This document shows positions 13,005 to 13,649 of a stretch of 13,649 bases of DNA, one piece after another (the first letter of the stretch is position 1; each line of letters starts with the position of its first letter). The stretch is taken from assembly GCA_028292305.1 (NCBI GenBank), contig JAQGMQ010000821.1, positions 1 to 13,649 on the forward strand, in the 5' to 3' direction. A program made the position numbers and the translations under genes. Source of the DNA: Rhodoferax sp. Its GTDB lineage: Bacteria; Pseudomonadota; Gammaproteobacteria; Burkholderiales; Burkholderiaceae_C. Below the pieces are notes generated by a model. That model was not told the DNA's origin. It saw only the letters and a list, made by a program, of their open reading frames with translations, and did not search any database.

Positions 13005-13649
13005 ATGCAAGCCACCGAAACCCGCGCCATCGTCACCCTGAGCCTGTTGGCCGCCTTTGTCGACGGCGACAAACACGCGCGGGAACGCGCCGAGATCAAG
13101 CGCATCGCCGAAGGTCTCTCGCATGCCGACGGCGTGAACCTGCCCGCGCTGTACCAGGACGTGCTGATGAAACGCGTCGACCTCGGCGCGGTGGTCGCGG
13201 CCCTCGGCAGCGCAGAAGCCCGGCAACTGGCCTTCGAGATGGCGGTCTGTGTCTGCGATGCCGACGGCGCGCAGTCGCCCGCCGAGCAGCGTTTTCTGGC
13301 CGAGGTCAAAGCCGCGCTCGGCCTGGGCGCGGCGGCCGACCAGTTCACCGAACAGGCCGACGCCTTGGCCACGGCACCGCTGGCAACTGCCGCACCCGCA
13401 ACGCCGGCTGCAGGCCCGCATTCAACGGTTGATGACACCGAAATCGACAAGACCATCCTCAACGCCGCCATCCTCAACGGCGCGCTCGAGCTGCTGCCCG
13501 AATCACTCTCGACCATGGCCATCATTCCGCTGCAGATGAAGCTGGTGTTTCGCATCGGCCAAGCGCATGGCTATGAGCTCGACAAGGGCCACATCAAGGA
13601 GTTCATCGCGGCGGCGGGCGTGGGCATGACCTCGCAGTACCTCGAACAG
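13005..13649 (+). CDS. TerB-like / YcjF (DUF697)-like protein, 3' end outside window
   Basis: An open frame of 215 codons starts at ATG 13005, seven bases after AAGGAG (12992-12997), and is still open at the window end. The N-terminal part resembles TerB-like proteins: two similar all-helical halves with acidic turns, FVDGDKHARERAEIKRIAEGL (residues 18-38) and VCDADGAQSPAEQRFL (83-98). An alanine/proline linker (about 122-137) leads to a segment beginning TEIDKTILNAAILNGALELL (145-164), then IIPLQMKLVFRIGQAHGYEL (173-192), resembling the DUF697 domain of YcjF-type proteins. Function is unknown; TerB domains are linked to metal or envelope-stress sensing. No signal peptide is seen. Divergent from VOC. 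The missing C-terminus limits the call. Confidence 0.75.
   Translation, partial: MQATETRAIVTLSLLAAFVDGDKHARERAEIKRIAEGLSHADGVNLPALYQDVLMKRVDLGAVVAALGSAEARQLAFEMAVCVCDADGAQSPAEQRFLAEVKAALGLGAAADQFTEQADALATAPLATAAPATPAAGPHSTVDDTEIDKTILNAAILNGALELLPESLSTMAIIPLQMKLVFRIGQAHGYELDKGHIKEFIAAAGVGMTSQYLEQ

Noticed and set aside
12612..13421. A 269-codon minus-strand frame across the VOC/TerB-like boundary
   Set aside because: It overlaps VOC in a different frame and is antisense to the TerB-like gene; the product has low-complexity repeats of Ser/Pro/Trp at its end and no family signature.
1..13649. CRISPR array, prophage, toxin-antitoxin pair, tRNA or insertion sequence
   Set aside because: No regularly spaced repeats, phage structural genes, paired small toxin/antitoxin frames, cloverleaf sequences or transposase motifs were found on either strand.

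Overview
The window looks like chromosomal DNA of a high-GC betaproteobacterium in the order Burkholderiales, most likely family Comamonadaceae. This rests on strong G/C third-position codon bias in most genes, an orphan Bug-type periplasmic binding protein, DUF3567 and DUF3108 proteins (families I associate with this order), and the style of the fumarylacetoacetate-hydrolase-like protein. No rRNA, tRNA, CRISPR array, transposase or integrase is visible. Sixteen protein genes are supported; two of them run off the window ends.

Left part (1-4725). A truncated LysR-type regulator (minus, cut at base 1) is divergent from psd (phosphatidylserine decarboxylase). psd converges on purU (formyltetrahydrofolate deformylase) with 9 bp between them. 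Behind purU on the minus strand are a ChaN-like lipoprotein gene and an azoR-type azoreductase gene. azoR is divergent from a TetR-family regulator, and the 110-bp gap carries a good sigma70-like promoter for azoR with a palindrome just downstream of it, a typical local repressor-target arrangement. A small DUF3567 gene (minus) follows.

Middle (4928-8083). A two-gene minus-strand unit, iclR followed by an overlapping gene for a TonB-like, membrane-anchored DUF3108 protein, is divergent from a fumarylacetoacetate-hydrolase-family gene. The IclR protein is the natural candidate regulator of that hydrolase.

Accessory insert (8084 to about 9870). A 543-residue Schlafen AlbA_2 / HATPase_c_4-type protein (the family often mislabelled RecG-like) interrupts the otherwise metabolic layout. 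Its codon use is visibly less G/C-biased than its neighbours, it has no ribosome binding site, and its 3' flank is AT-rich with interlocking inverted repeats, one overlapping its stop codon. This is the most unusual part of the window.

Right part (9939-13649). A Bug solute-binding protein and a secreted alpha/beta-hydrolase form a tight pair, both with twin-arginine-like signal peptides. They converge on a minus-strand pair, a VOC (glyoxalase/dioxygenase-fold) gene followed by a MarC-family membrane protein gene. Divergent from VOC is the start of a TerB-like/DUF697-like gene that leaves the window. Most of the window is ordinary; nothing in it proves a new system. The AlbA_2 gene with its repeat-rich 3' flank deserves the closest look.
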